A DNA stretch of 64,000 bases from JAAYCI01 sp031549285 (GCA_031549285.1 JAVBPZ010000002.1:69345-133344), one strand, 5' to 3'. Numbered from the stretch's first letter, positions 43,847 to 52,673 are shown. Numbers and translations: made by a program. The notes: generated from the sequence alone by a model not told the origin.

Positions 43847-44932
43847 ATGGCGAACCGTGTCTTCCAGAACGTGTTGGTACAAATGAAAGACACCCTGGGC
43901 CGCATGGCCGGCGTGGTGGATGACAGCGGCACGGTGGTTTCCTGTACCGAGCTTGCCCGCATTGGCGAGGTCAGCGACGAAATATCCGGCCAGATGACCG
44001 TTGCCACCGACCAGTTTTTGGCCGGCGGCACCACCTATTGCCTGTTTTCCTCCGGCCAGCGTAACGACTATGCCGCTTTTATAGAGGGCACCGACGACGA
44101 GGCCGCCCGCCTGGCCGCGCTTTTGGGGGTCAGCCTGCAGAACATTTTGCAATACCACGATGAAAAGTTCGACAAAACAAACTTTATCAAAAACGTGGTG
44201 CTGGAAAACATTCTGCCGGGGGATATTTACGCCAAAGCGCGGGAACTGCATTTCGCCACCGACGTTTCGCGGGTGGTGCTGCTCATCCGGGTCACCAGCG
44301 GGGCAGATATCTCCTCTTTCGACGTGGTCTCCGGCCTGTTTCCGGACAAGCAAAAGGACTTTGTGTTCAACGTCAGCGAAACCGACACCGTGCTGGTAAA
44401 GGAAATTAAGCGCGGCATCGACGAGCACGACGTGACCAAGCTGGCCACCTCTATTGTGGACACGCTGAACGGCGAGCATTATATCAAAGCGGTGGTCGGC
44501 ATTGGCACCCCCATCGCCAACATCAAGGACCTGGCCGCCAGTTTCAAGGAGGCGCAGATTGCCCTGGAGGTCGGCAAGGTGTTCGACACCGAGCAGCAAA
44601 TCGTCAGCTACAACCATCTGGGCATTGCGCGGCTGGTTTACCAGCTGCCCACCACCCTGTGCGAAATGTTCCTGAAAGAGGTCTTCAGCCAGGGCAGCAT
44701 CGATTCTTTGGATGAAGAAACCCTGTTCACCATCCAGCGTTTCTTTGAAAATAACCTGAACGTCTCCGAAACTTCGCGTGGGCTGTTTGTGCACCGGAAC
44801 ACACTGGTGTACCGGCTGGAAAAAATTAAAAAGCTGACCGGCCTGGACCTGCGTGAATTTGACGATGCCATAGTGTTTAAGGTGGCGCTGATGGTGAAAA
44901 AGTATCTGAACGCCGGCCCCGCCAAATATTGA
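43847..44932 (+). CDS. CdaR/PucR-family transcriptional regulator
   Basis: 361 residues. The C-terminal PucR helix-turn-helix is clear (ETLFTIQRFFENNLNVSETSRGLFVHRNTLVYRLEKIKKLTG, about 290-330). The middle (about 120-270) resembles the GGDEF-like domain of CdaR proteins, and the N-terminal 100 residues form a putative sensor. Such proteins control sugar-acid, purine or amino-acid genes; the target is not evident because the next genes are ftsEX, separated by a terminator. GAAGGG precedes the ATG by about 12 bases. Confidence 0.9.
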   Translation: MANRVFQNVLVQMKDTLGRMAGVVDDSGTVVSCTELARIGEVSDEISGQMTVATDQFLAGGTTYCLFSSGQRNDYAAFIEGTDDEAARLAALLGVSLQNILQYHDEKFDKTNFIKNVVLENILPGDIYAKARELHFATDVSRVVLLIRVTSGADISSFDVVSGLFPDKQKDFVFNVSETDTVLVKEIKRGIDEHDVTKLATSIVDTLNGEHYIKAVVGIGTPIANIKDLAASFKEAQIALEVGKVFDTEQQIVSYNHLGIARLVYQLPTTLCEMFLKEVFSQGSIDSLDEETLFTIQRFFENNLNVSETSRGLFVHRNTLVYRLEKIKKLTGLDLREFDDAIVFKVALMVKKYLNAGPAKY

Positions 44933-44956
44933 TAAAACACACAGAACGTGGTACTA

Positions 44957-44994
44957 TAGGACTGTCGCTTTCCGGCGGCAGTCCTATTATAATG
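44957..44994 (+). terminator. Terminator after the CdaR-like gene
   Basis: TAGGACTGTCGC (44957-44968) pairs with GCGGCAGTCCTA (44975-44986) with one G-U. The T run is short (TTATAAT). TATAAT at 44988-44993 could also act as a -10 box for ftsE. Confidence 0.65.
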
Positions 44995-45021
44995 TATTGT
45001 AGGTATTTTTACTTGTGTTTT

Positions 45022-45064
45022 ACAGGGGGCCCATGTCTTTCATTGTACAGGGGCCCCTGTCTTT
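45022..45064 (+). promoter_or_regulatory. Tandem, self-complementary leader element before ftsE
   Basis: Two near-identical units, ACAGGGGGCCCATGTCTTT (45022-45040) and ACAGGGGCCCCTGTCTTT (45047-45064). They also form a strong hairpin with each other (ACAGGGG.CCC with GGGCCCCTGT). Role unknown. Confidence 0.4.
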
Positions 45065-45150
45065 GCCCGCCAAACACTTCCCTCGCGGAAAGCATTTGCC
45101 CCACCGTGCGGGACCTGTACGCACAAAACTGGTTGGAGGACACATAGCAA

Positions 45151-45870
45151 ATGGCAAAAAAACCCATTGTCTCAGACAACTCGGTCATGCTCAGCTTTAC
45201 CAAGGTGAAAAAGGTATACCCTGGTGGCAACGTTGCCCTGCAGGATGTAAACCTGGAAATTCGCCAGGGGGAATTTGTGTTTGTGCTGGGGCATTCCGGC
45301 GCCGGCAAAAGCACTTTTTTAAAGTTGATCCTGCGCGAAGAGGTTGCCACCAGCGGCCGGGTGGTTATAAACGGGCGCGATCTTTCCAAAATCCGCCAGC
45401 GGGATATTCCCTACCTGCGGCGCGGCCTTGGGGTGGTATTCCAGGACTTTCGCCTGATCCCCACCATGACCGCGTTCGAAAACGTAGCCTTTGCCATGCG
45501 GGTCACCAATATCCCGGAGCGGGAGATAAAAAAACGGGTTCCCTATGTGCTGAACCTGGTGGGCCTGGCGGGGAAAGCCCGCAGCCTGCCCGCGGAAATG
45601 AGCGGCGGTGAACAACAGCGGGTGGCGCTGGCGCGCGCGCTGGTGCATTCTCCGCCCATCATCATTGCGGACGAACCCACCGGCAACATCGACCCGGAGC
45701 TTTCTGTGGAAATCATGGAGCTTTTAAAAGCCATCAACATGGTGGGCACCACCGTGGTGGTGGTCACCCATGAGCACGAGCTGGCCCAGCGCTTTTCCGA
45801 GCGCATCATCACCATCGACCACGGCGCCATCGTAGCGGACGACGTGCAGAAGGGGGGTGGCGCACTGTGA
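45151..45870 (+). CDS. ftsE: Cell-division ABC transporter ATP-binding protein FtsE
   Basis: 239 residues. Walker A GHSGAGKST (about 48-56), signature SGGEQQRVALARAL, Walker B IIIADEPTGNIDP and the switch His in VTHEHEL are all intact. FtsE powers FtsX to activate peptidoglycan hydrolases at the septum. An N-terminal extension of about 12 residues precedes the usual start. GGAGG lies 11 bases before the ATG. Its TGA overlaps the ftsX GTG (GTGA), so subunits are made in coupled fashion. Confidence 0.95.
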   Translation: MAKKPIVSDNSVMLSFTKVKKVYPGGNVALQDVNLEIRQGEFVFVLGHSGAGKSTFLKLILREEVATSGRVVINGRDLSKIRQRDIPYLRRGLGVVFQDFRLIPTMTAFENVAFAMRVTNIPEREIKKRVPYVLNLVGLAGKARSLPAEMSGGEQQRVALARALVHSPPIIIADEPTGNIDPELSVEIMELLKAINMVGTTVVVVTHEHELAQRFSERIITIDHGAIVADDVQKGGGAL

Positions 45871-46766
45871 GGCCCAGCAGCTTTCGGTATTTGGTAAAAC
45901 AAGGCTGGCACAACATGGGCGCCAACCGCCTCATGACCTTTGCCAGCATCGGCGTGCTTACCGCCTGCCTCATTATCACCGGCATTGCCGCCCTGCTTAC
46001 CCTGAACGTAAACCGGGTGGTGGACCACCTGGCCGACCAAAATGAGATCGTCGTTTACATTCTGCCGGAAACCACCGACCAGCAAATTGCCGAAGCCCAG
46101 GCACAGATAGAGTCCATGCCAAATGTGCTGGAGGTCACCTATGTTTCCAAGGAGGAAGCTTTTCAGCAGGTAGAGGGCTGGCTGAGTGAGTACGGCGATC
46201 TGCTGACCGGGTACGACAACATTTTCCCGGCCACCTTCCGGGTAACGGTGAAGGATCTGAACTACATCAGCGACACCAACCTGCAGCTGGCCTCGCTGCC
46301 CATTGTGGAAAAAACCGACGTCCCCACCGACCTGGCCGGGGTCATGGTCACCATCAAAAACGCCTTTAACTACGGCGGCATTGCGCTGGTTGCCATATTG
46401 GCGGTGGTCTCCATCATCGTCATCAGCAACACCATCCGCCTCACGGTGTTTGCCCGCCGGCGCGAAATTTCCATCATGAAATATGTGGGCGCCACCAACG
46501 CCTTTATCCGGCTACCATTCTTTGTGGAGGGCATCACGGTGGGCATCATCGCGGGGCTGCTGTCCTCCGGCCTTGTTTGCGGCGGGTACTACTTCGTGTA
46601 TGAATATATTCGCGAACTGTACAACACCTGGATCATGAGCCTGATGTCCAGCATCTATACGCTGGAGGAAATATGGCTGCCGGTGGTGATCGCGTTTGTG
46701 GGTGTGGGCGCCGTCATTGGCGGCTTTGGCACCGCGCTCAGCGTGCGCAAGCACCTGAAAGTATAG
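45867..46766 (+). CDS. ftsX: Cell-division ABC transporter permease FtsX
   Basis: 299 residues. The FtsX order is one N-terminal membrane segment (about 23-45), an extracellular domain (about 46-165, with EIVVYILPETTDQQI) and three further segments in the C-terminal half (ALVAILAVVSIIVISNTIRL, IAGLLSSGLVCGGYYFV and a final one near 275). The extracellular domain normally docks an EnvC- or PcsB-type partner, and the M23 protein encoded next fits that role. GTG start coupled to ftsE. Confidence 0.95.
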   Translation: MRPSSFRYLVKQGWHNMGANRLMTFASIGVLTACLIITGIAALLTLNVNRVVDHLADQNEIVVYILPETTDQQIAEAQAQIESMPNVLEVTYVSKEEAFQQVEGWLSEYGDLLTGYDNIFPATFRVTVKDLNYISDTNLQLASLPIVEKTDVPTDLAGVMVTIKNAFNYGGIALVAILAVVSIIVISNTIRLTVFARRREISIMKYVGATNAFIRLPFFVEGITVGIIAGLLSSGLVCGGYYFVYEYIRELYNTWIMSLMSSIYTLEEIWLPVVIAFVGVGAVIGGFGTALSVRKHLKV

Positions 46767-46998
46767 CGTTTTCCAGATGGCGGCGCATATCCCCTGGACA
46801 AACGCAGCTTGGCTTTTTCTTTGCCGGCGCGCCGGTACGTTTCCCTCTTTCCCCCTAAACTGACCGGTTGAAAAAAGGATACACTCGGTTTCATATTTTC
46901 CGCAAATAACACATTTTTCACAGAATTTTGCGGTATCATGTCTTTGTCTGTGTAGTTTCTGCGGTATTGCACAAAAGCATTCGTGGGAGGCCCTGTCT

Positions 46999-48165
46999 GT
47001 GAAGAAAAAGACTATCAACAAATTTTTGCGCGGTTTATCGGTTTTTTGTGTGCTTTTGGTTTTTTATGCCACCAGCACCACCCTGGTTTTCGCCGAGACC
47101 GCCGCCGAAAAATACCAGCGGCTGAAGGCCGAGCTGGCCGAAATCTCAAACCAAATTGACGCCTATAAAAACGACAAGGCGGCGGCGCAGGCGCTGAAAG
47201 AAGCCCTGATTACCGAAAAGGCGCTGGTGGACGAAATGATCGCCATCAACAAACAGTCTATCGCCGATACCGAGGTAGCCCTGGCCGCCAAGCAGGAAGA
47301 GGTAGCCCTGAAGCGCCAGGCGATCTATGAAAACGACCAGTTGTTCCAGGAACGCCTGGTGGCCATATACACCATGAACAACTCCAGCATGCTTTCCCAG
47401 CTGCTGTCGGTGGATGATTTCTCCGAACTGATGCGGGTCAACGACGCATTGCAGCGCATTTCCCAGCACGACACCGACCTGCTGGAACTGCTGGCACAGC
47501 AGCGGGCAGAGCTGGAAACCCAGCAGGCGGAAATAGACGCCATGCTGGTTTCGCTGAACGAGCAATATACCGAGCTGGCCACCAACGCCCAGCACCTGGC
47601 GGATAATATTGTCGCACAGGACGCGCGCATTTCCGCGGCGGACGCAGCATTGATTGCCGAGCAAGAAGCCTATGACGATACCTATGCCGCGCTGGTGCAG
47701 GCGCAGCGGGAAATGGCCGCTATTGCCAGCCGCATGGGCGGCAGCAAAAGAGGTGACGGCAGCCAATATGTCGGCGGGGTGTTTACCTGGCCGGTGCCGG
47801 GCTTTTATAATATCTCCTGTAACTTTGGCTCGCCGGACCCGAACGGCTCGGCTCACCGCGGTACCGACGTTTCCGGTGGCGGCATATCCGGCGCCACCAT
47901 TGTGGCCTGTGGCAGCGGCACGGTCATCACCGCGTCCTATGCGCACTACAGCTACGGCAACTATGTCATCATCGACCACGGCAACGGTGTGAAAACACTG
48001 TATGCGCACTGTTCCAGCCTGCTGGTATCCCCGGGCGAGGGCGTTTCCACCGGCCAGCCCATTGCCACCGTAGGTTCCACCGGGTTTTCCACCGGGCCGC
48101 ACCTGCACCTGGAGGTACACGACGGCGGCGTACTGCAAAACCCGCTGGGCTACCTGCGCGGGTAA
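46999..48165 (+). CDS. Coiled-coil M23 peptidoglycan hydrolase / FtsEX partner
   Basis: 388 residues. Signal peptide (cleavage near VFA-ET, about 32), then a long coiled coil (about 35-245) and a C-terminal LytM/M23 domain. The zinc ligands are complete: HRGTD (H286, D290) and HLHLEV (H368, H370). Unlike E. coli EnvC, where the LytM site is degenerate, this one should be an active endopeptidase. The coiled coil is the part expected to bind FtsX. Start is GTG with GGGAGG eight bases upstream; 232 bases after ftsX. Confidence 0.92.
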   Translation: MKKKTINKFLRGLSVFCVLLVFYATSTTLVFAETAAEKYQRLKAELAEISNQIDAYKNDKAAAQALKEALITEKALVDEMIAINKQSIADTEVALAAKQEEVALKRQAIYENDQLFQERLVAIYTMNNSSMLSQLLSVDDFSELMRVNDALQRISQHDTDLLELLAQQRAELETQQAEIDAMLVSLNEQYTELATNAQHLADNIVAQDARISAADAALIAEQEAYDDTYAALVQAQREMAAIASRMGGSKRGDGSQYVGGVFTWPVPGFYNISCNFGSPDPNGSAHRGTDVSGGGISGATIVACGSGTVITASYAHYSYGNYVIIDHGNGVKTLYAHCSSLLVSPGEGVSTGQPIATVGSTGFSTGPHLHLEVHDGGVLQNPLGYLRG

Positions 48166-48358
48166 CATCTGCGGAGTGCCGCATGAAGTTCGCGTTTCCT
48201 CTGGCACTTGCTTTACAGCGTAACGCGAAGTTCCTGCTTCCCTATATGCCATACGGCACATGGCATTTCCCAAATCCTGTTTGTCTTTAAGAAATATACT
48301 CAATCCCAAAACATTCCCTTATACGCACCCTCGTGCATCGGACCCAAAAGGAGGCCCC
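48166..48358 (+). other. Structured spacer between the M23 and S41 genes
   Basis: 193 bases with two inverted repeats: TTCGCGTT/AACGCGAA (about 48189-48226) and ATGCCAT/ATGGCAT (about 48246-48267). Neither has a T run, so they are not standard terminators. Function unknown. Confidence 0.35.
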
Positions 48359-49741
48359 ATGACCAGAAAAATATCGGTAAGCATCGCGCTTGCCGTCACC
48401 ATCATCGCCATGACCGTCACATTTTCCATCACCTGGGTTGTTGCCATGGTTTACTTCAACAACGGCGTGGCAGACCTGAACACCAAACAGGCACAATACA
48501 GCAAATTAACCGAGCTGGACAACTACGTTCGCGGCAATTATTTCGGCACCATAGACGACACCTTTTTGTCCGACCGCATTGCCCAGGGGTACATCAGCGG
48601 CCTGGGCGACAGGTACAGCGTGTACTATACGGAAAAAGAATTCACCGAAATGCAGCAGATTGAAAGCGGGGAACTGGTGGGCATCGGCCTGGAAATTACC
48701 CGTGACAGCGCGGGGTACTATCACATTGCCCGCGTATACGCGGACTCTCCCGCTGAAAAAGCCGGCCTGACCCGCGGTATGCGCATTTTGTACGTGGACG
48801 ATACCGACGCAAACACCATATCCTCGGTAAAGGCGCTGCACTCGCTGCTGCGCGGCGGGGAAGGAACCGAGGTTGCCCTCACCTGCCAGATGGGCGCCGA
48901 TACAGAGCAAAAATTCACCGTTCAGCGCGTGAACTACACCGCGCCCACGGTGGAATTCATCATGGTGAACGGCTACGCCTACATTCGCGTCTCGTCCTTT
49001 GGGCCGAACACCTATGCCGAGTTTGACTATGCCATACGCGAGGCCAAGGTGGAAAATGCCAAGGCTCTGGTGTTCGATGTTCGTGGCAACGCCGACGGCC
49101 AGTTCGACCCCGCCTACAAGTGCATCGACCTTATCTGTCCGCTGGGCACCATCGCAAAGTCTGAAAATGCGGCCGGCGTGCGCAAGGTACTGGCCACCTC
49201 CGGCGAGGAATGCGTGGACAAACCCATGGTGGTAATTGTAAATGAAAACACCGCCGGCGCGGGCGAAATCTTCGCCACCAGCGTGCGGGATCTCTCTGGC
49301 GGCAAGCTGGTGGGCACCAAAACACAGGGACACGGCACCCTGCAGTCCGCGCCGCAGCGCCTGTCCGACGGTTCGGCGGTGTCCATCACGGTAGCCATGC
49401 TGCTAACCGGCAAGGACGAAAGCTTTAACGGCACCGGCCTCACCCCGGACGTGGAGGTCCCCTCCTACACCGACGACGAGGCAATGCTGTTCAATCCCTC
49501 GCCCGAAACAGATTCGCAGATCATCCGCGCGCTGGAGCAAGCCTTCTCCCTGGTAAAGGCCTCCGGCCAGGACCCCGGCCCGGCCTTCATCATCACGGCG
49601 GCCTCTTCCTCAGAGGAAGTATCCTCGGAAGAAACCACCACCGAATCCGATGTTTCTGTGCAAGGTGATGACAGCGCCGTAGAGGGCGACGAAGATACCG
49701 GGGAAACCGATTCATCCGCGGCGGACAGCAGCCCGGCCTAA
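48359..49741 (+). CDS. S41-family (CtpA-like) protein with catalytic Ser and Lys replaced
   Basis: 460 residues. Layout as in carboxy-terminal processing proteases: N-terminal membrane anchor (about 7-30), PDZ domain (about 98-180, GIGLEITRDS...GMRILYVDD), S41 core (about 190-375) and an acidic Ser/Glu/Asp-rich tail. Against the Tsp/CtpB motifs (SA-S-ASE; FG-K-G), the nucleophile position is Gly300 (NENTAGAGE) and the general-base position is His325 (TQGHGTLQ). The 25-residue spacing is exact, and Asp311 and Gln329 are kept. It is therefore probably an inactive PDZ scaffold. AGGAGG precedes the ATG at 48359. Follows ftsEX and the M23 gene. Confidence 0.85.
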   Translation: MTRKISVSIALAVTIIAMTVTFSITWVVAMVYFNNGVADLNTKQAQYSKLTELDNYVRGNYFGTIDDTFLSDRIAQGYISGLGDRYSVYYTEKEFTEMQQIESGELVGIGLEITRDSAGYYHIARVYADSPAEKAGLTRGMRILYVDDTDANTISSVKALHSLLRGGEGTEVALTCQMGADTEQKFTVQRVNYTAPTVEFIMVNGYAYIRVSSFGPNTYAEFDYAIREAKVENAKALVFDVRGNADGQFDPAYKCIDLICPLGTIAKSENAAGVRKVLATSGEECVDKPMVVIVNENTAGAGEIFATSVRDLSGGKLVGTKTQGHGTLQSAPQRLSDGSAVSITVAMLLTGKDESFNGTGLTPDVEVPSYTDDEAMLFNPSPETDSQIIRALEQAFSLVKASGQDPGPAFIITAASSSEEVSSEETTTESDVSVQGDDSAVEGDEDTGETDSSAADSSPA

Positions 49742-49846
49742 CACCCGGCAAAAGGCGGCCCGGCCCCTGTGCCAGGCGCCCCCCTATTTTTTCGCTTCGC
49801 CGCAGGCACCGCACATAAAAATCTACCCAGGCAAGAGGAGGCCGGC

Positions 49847-50617
49847 ATGTCACGTTTCAGTGCATCGGTGGTCATGTACGGCGGCGCCGATGAGGCGCAC
49901 CGCTGCCTTGACAGCCTTTCGGCCCACACCGCCGCGGATGGCTTTGTCGTATACCTGGTGGACAACGCCTCCCCGGACGGGGCGCTGGCGTCCCTGCAAA
50001 AGCTGGGGCTGCCCCCCTGTGTACAGCTGTTGCCACAGGCCAAAAACCGGGGCTTTGGCGCCGGGCACAACGTGGTGCTGCCGCTTTTAAACAGCGAATA
50101 CCACGCGGTGGTAAACCCGGACATCCTGCTGGAAAACGACGCTTTGGCCGCCATGGCGGATTATATGGACGCGCACCCGGACGTCGTTATGACCACCCCG
50201 CGGCTGCTGTTTCCGGACGGCCAGCCCCAGTACATCGCAAAACGGCGCCCCGCTTTGTTGCCGCTGTTGTCCCGCCAGCTGGGGTTCTCCTTTTTAAAAA
50301 AATATGAAACCCATTACCTGATGCTGGACGAGGACCTGTCACAACCCACCGACGTGGAATTTTGCAGCGGTTCTTTTTTCCTCATCCGCACCCAGGCTTT
50401 CCGCGCCATTGGCGGCTTCGACGAAAAGTATTTCATGTATGTGGAAGACGCGGACATCACCCAAAAGGCCCTGCAACACGGGCGGGCGGTGTACCTGCCC
50501 CAGGTATCGGTCGTCCACGCGTGGCACCGGGCGGCGCATCGGCGTCCTCGCCAGTTTTTCTGGCAGCTGCGCAGCATGCTGCGCTATTTCCATAAATGGG
50601 GGTTCCGCCTGAAGTAA
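49847..50617 (+). CDS. Family 2 glycosyltransferase, rhamnosyltransferase-like
   Basis: 256 residues. GT-A fold: SASVVMYGGADEAHRCLDSL, VDNASPDG (nucleotide-sugar-binding Asp), KNRGFGAGHN, NPDILL (DXD-like) and GSFFLIRTQAFRAIGGFDEKYFMYVEDADIT, the block typical of WbbL/RfbF-type rhamnosyltransferases. No membrane segment. The ATG at 49847 has GAGGAGG upstream; the longer frame is not conserved. The dTDP-rhamnose genes 1-5 kb downstream support dTDP-L-rhamnose as donor. Confidence 0.9.
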   Translation: MSRFSASVVMYGGADEAHRCLDSLSAHTAADGFVVYLVDNASPDGALASLQKLGLPPCVQLLPQAKNRGFGAGHNVVLPLLNSEYHAVVNPDILLENDALAAMADYMDAHPDVVMTTPRLLFPDGQPQYIAKRRPALLPLLSRQLGFSFLKKYETHYLMLDEDLSQPTDVEFCSGSFFLIRTQAFRAIGGFDEKYFMYVEDADITQKALQHGRAVYLPQVSVVHAWHRAAHRRPRQFFWQLRSMLRYFHKWGFRLK

Positions 50618-50685
50618 GCCCCCGTCGGCCTTATTGGCACTATCTCATGAGGATATATCGCTGTATCATGGAAGGAGACGGTACG

Positions 50686-51639
50686 ATGAATTGCACAAAA
50701 TGCGGCACACCCCTGGCGGCAGGCGCCACCACTTGTCCTGTTTGCGGCATGTCCATTACCCAGCCTTTCCCTGCATATGGCACGCAGCCCGCTGCCTATA
50801 GCTACGCCGGGCAGCCCCCGGCCTATACCTACTCGGCACAGGCATACGCCCCGGCGTATACACAACCGGCGCAAGCCCCTGCTTACGCGGCCTATCCAGG
50901 TTATTCCAGCCCGGCCTATCCTTCGTCATATGCCGCCCCGGTGCAGGGCTATACCTATCCCGGTTACACCACCGGCTATTCCACCGGCGCGGGCTATGCC
51001 GCACAGCCGTGTGCCACTTCCCCGGCGTATGCCTATCCCGGCTATTCCTACCCGGGCACCGCATACCCCGGGTACACGGCACCACCCACCGCGCCCGCGG
51101 CCCCGGCGCAAGCGTATGCTCCGGCCGCTCCCGCGGCGCCGGCAGCACCATCCACGCCGCCGTCTTTGCAGGCAGGCATCCTGCCCGGCGCGCCAAACTG
51201 CATACAGCCGGGCGGCACCCCGGAACACATGCTGCTGCGTACCGAGACCGAGTACCGCTATGCGCCGGACGCCATTTTCCACGGCGTGGCCGCGCTGACA
51301 AACTACCGGTTTGCCTACTATAAATACATCCAGCAATCCCCGCCCGCCGGCACTGCCGGGGAAACGGAAAGCGAATTTATGTTCGACCTTCCCCTGGCGC
51401 AGATCGACTATCTGGAGGAGCAAACCCAGGCGGAAAAACTTCACATCCTGTTTGTCATGAAGGACGGCCGGCGCATTCCGCTGTGGTTTGCGGCCCACAG
51501 CGAATGGCTTACCGCGCTGCACGCCGCCATGCTGCCGTTTGCCGGCGCCTGCACAGCGGCCACCCCTGCCGCAGACGCCCTTTCCGTGCAAGAACAGGAA
51601 ATTGAAACCATGCAGCAGGACGCCGGCGAGGCCCTGTGA
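50686..51639 (+). CDS. Zinc-ribbon protein with Tyr/Pro/Ala-rich repeats and a C-terminal PH/GRAM-like domain
   Basis: 317 residues, not recognised as a named family. A zinc ribbon opens it (CTKCGTPL...CPVCGM, residues 3-22). Then about 140 residues of low complexity follow, with repeats such as YPGY, PAYA and YSYA (about 25-165). A compact domain of about 105 residues comes next; its pattern (TNYRFAYYKY, FMFDLPLAQIDYLEE, KLHILFVMKDGRRIPLWF) is like GRAM/PH domains, and it ends in an acidic tail. No membrane segment. AAGGAG precedes the ATG. Placed between the glycosyltransferase and rfbA, 47 bases before rfbA. Confidence 0.7.
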   Translation: MNCTKCGTPLAAGATTCPVCGMSITQPFPAYGTQPAAYSYAGQPPAYTYSAQAYAPAYTQPAQAPAYAAYPGYSSPAYPSSYAAPVQGYTYPGYTTGYSTGAGYAAQPCATSPAYAYPGYSYPGTAYPGYTAPPTAPAAPAQAYAPAAPAAPAAPSTPPSLQAGILPGAPNCIQPGGTPEHMLLRTETEYRYAPDAIFHGVAALTNYRFAYYKYIQQSPPAGTAGETESEFMFDLPLAQIDYLEEQTQAEKLHILFVMKDGRRIPLWFAAHSEWLTALHAAMLPFAGACTAATPAADALSVQEQEIETMQQDAGEAL

Positions 51640-51685
51640 TACCACTTTCCCACCCACGTATTTCGCCCATCCACAGGAGGTTTCC

Positions 51686-52570
51686 ATGAAAGGGATCGTA
51701 CTGGCCGGCGGTGCCGGCACCCGCTTGTACCCGTCCACCATCGCGGTTTCCAAGCAACTGCTTACCGTGTATGACAAACCCATGATTTATTACCCCATCT
51801 CCACCCTCATGTTGGCGGGCATCCGCGATATTTTAATCATCTCCACCCCCACCGACCTGCCCGGTTTCGAGCGGTTGTTCGGCACCGGCGAAAACCTGGG
51901 CGTGCATTTTTCTTATGCGGTGCAGACCCAGCCGCGCGGCCTGGCGGATGCGTTCATTGTGGGGGCAGACTTCATTGGAAACGACAGCGTGTGCCTGGTG
52001 CTGGGCGACAATATTTTCTATGGCTACGGCTTCAGCGAGCGGCTGCATGCCGCCGCCGGGCGACCCAGCGGCGCCACCATTTTTGGGTACCATGTGGCGA
52101 ACCCGCGGGAGTTTGGCGTGGTGGAGTTCGACGATTCTGGCAACGTCCTGTCCATAGAGGAAAAACCAGAATTCCCCAAAAGCAACTACGCCGTGCCCGG
52201 GCTGTATTTTTACGACAACCGGGTGGTGGATATCGCCAAAAATGTGCAGCCCAGCCCGCGCGGGGAAATCGAGATCACCTCGGTAAACAACGCATATCTG
52301 GAAACAGGCGAGCTAAAAGTAGAACTGTTTGGTCGCGGCATGGCCTGGCTGGATACCGGCAACCACCGCGCCATGCAGGACGCGTCCAACTATGTGGAGG
52401 CGGTGCAAACCCGCCAGGGGCTGTACATCGCCTGCCTTGAAGAAATAGCCTATCGGCAGGGCTTTATTGACAAAGCCCAGCTGTTGGCCGCGGCGGAACA
52501 CCTGCAAAAAACCGAGTACGGCGAGTACCTGCACTATATCGCGCAGACGGTGGTACCAAAGTCTACCTAA
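51686..52570 (+). CDS. rfbA: Glucose-1-phosphate thymidylyltransferase
   Basis: 294 residues. It makes dTDP-glucose from dTTP and glucose 1-phosphate, the first step to dTDP-L-rhamnose. Signatures: MKGIVLAGGAGTRLYPST, SKQLLTVYDKPMIYYP, LGDNIFYG and FGRGMAWLDTGNH. AGGAGG lies five bases before the ATG at 51686. Repeat A copy 2 begins exactly at its TAA stop, where rfbC is normally found. Confidence 0.96.
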   Translation: MKGIVLAGGAGTRLYPSTIAVSKQLLTVYDKPMIYYPISTLMLAGIRDILIISTPTDLPGFERLFGTGENLGVHFSYAVQTQPRGLADAFIVGADFIGNDSVCLVLGDNIFYGYGFSERLHAAAGRPSGATIFGYHVANPREFGVVEFDDSGNVLSIEEKPEFPKSNYAVPGLYFYDNRVVDIAKNVQPSPRGEIEITSVNNAYLETGELKVELFGRGMAWLDTGNHRAMQDASNYVEAVQTRQGLYIACLEEIAYRQGFIDKAQLLAAAEHLQKTEYGEYLHYIAQTVVPKST

Positions 52571-52673
52571 GTACCCGCTGATTAAAGCCCGGCACGTTCT
52601 GACGGCACATCTTTGCCCGAATGGCACGCCGCAAAATCCTCGCAATAGACCTAGTATTGCCTGCAGTTTTGCG
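52568..52673 (+). repeat. Dispersed repeat A, copy 2 (most complete)
   Basis: Starts on the rfbA stop: TAAGTACCCGCTGATTAAAG, then CCCGGCACGTTCTGACGGC. It ends in a long palindrome, CGCAAAA (52630-52636) with TTTTGCG (52667-52673) and an inner GCAATA/TATTGC stem. The rest of the spacer to 52814 holds a short GGGGG-TAAT-CCCCC hairpin and the rfbD RBS, and no gene. Confidence 0.75.

Noticed and set aside
45015..45611. 198-codon plus-strand frame overlapping ftsE
   Set aside because: Out-of-frame shadow of ftsE.
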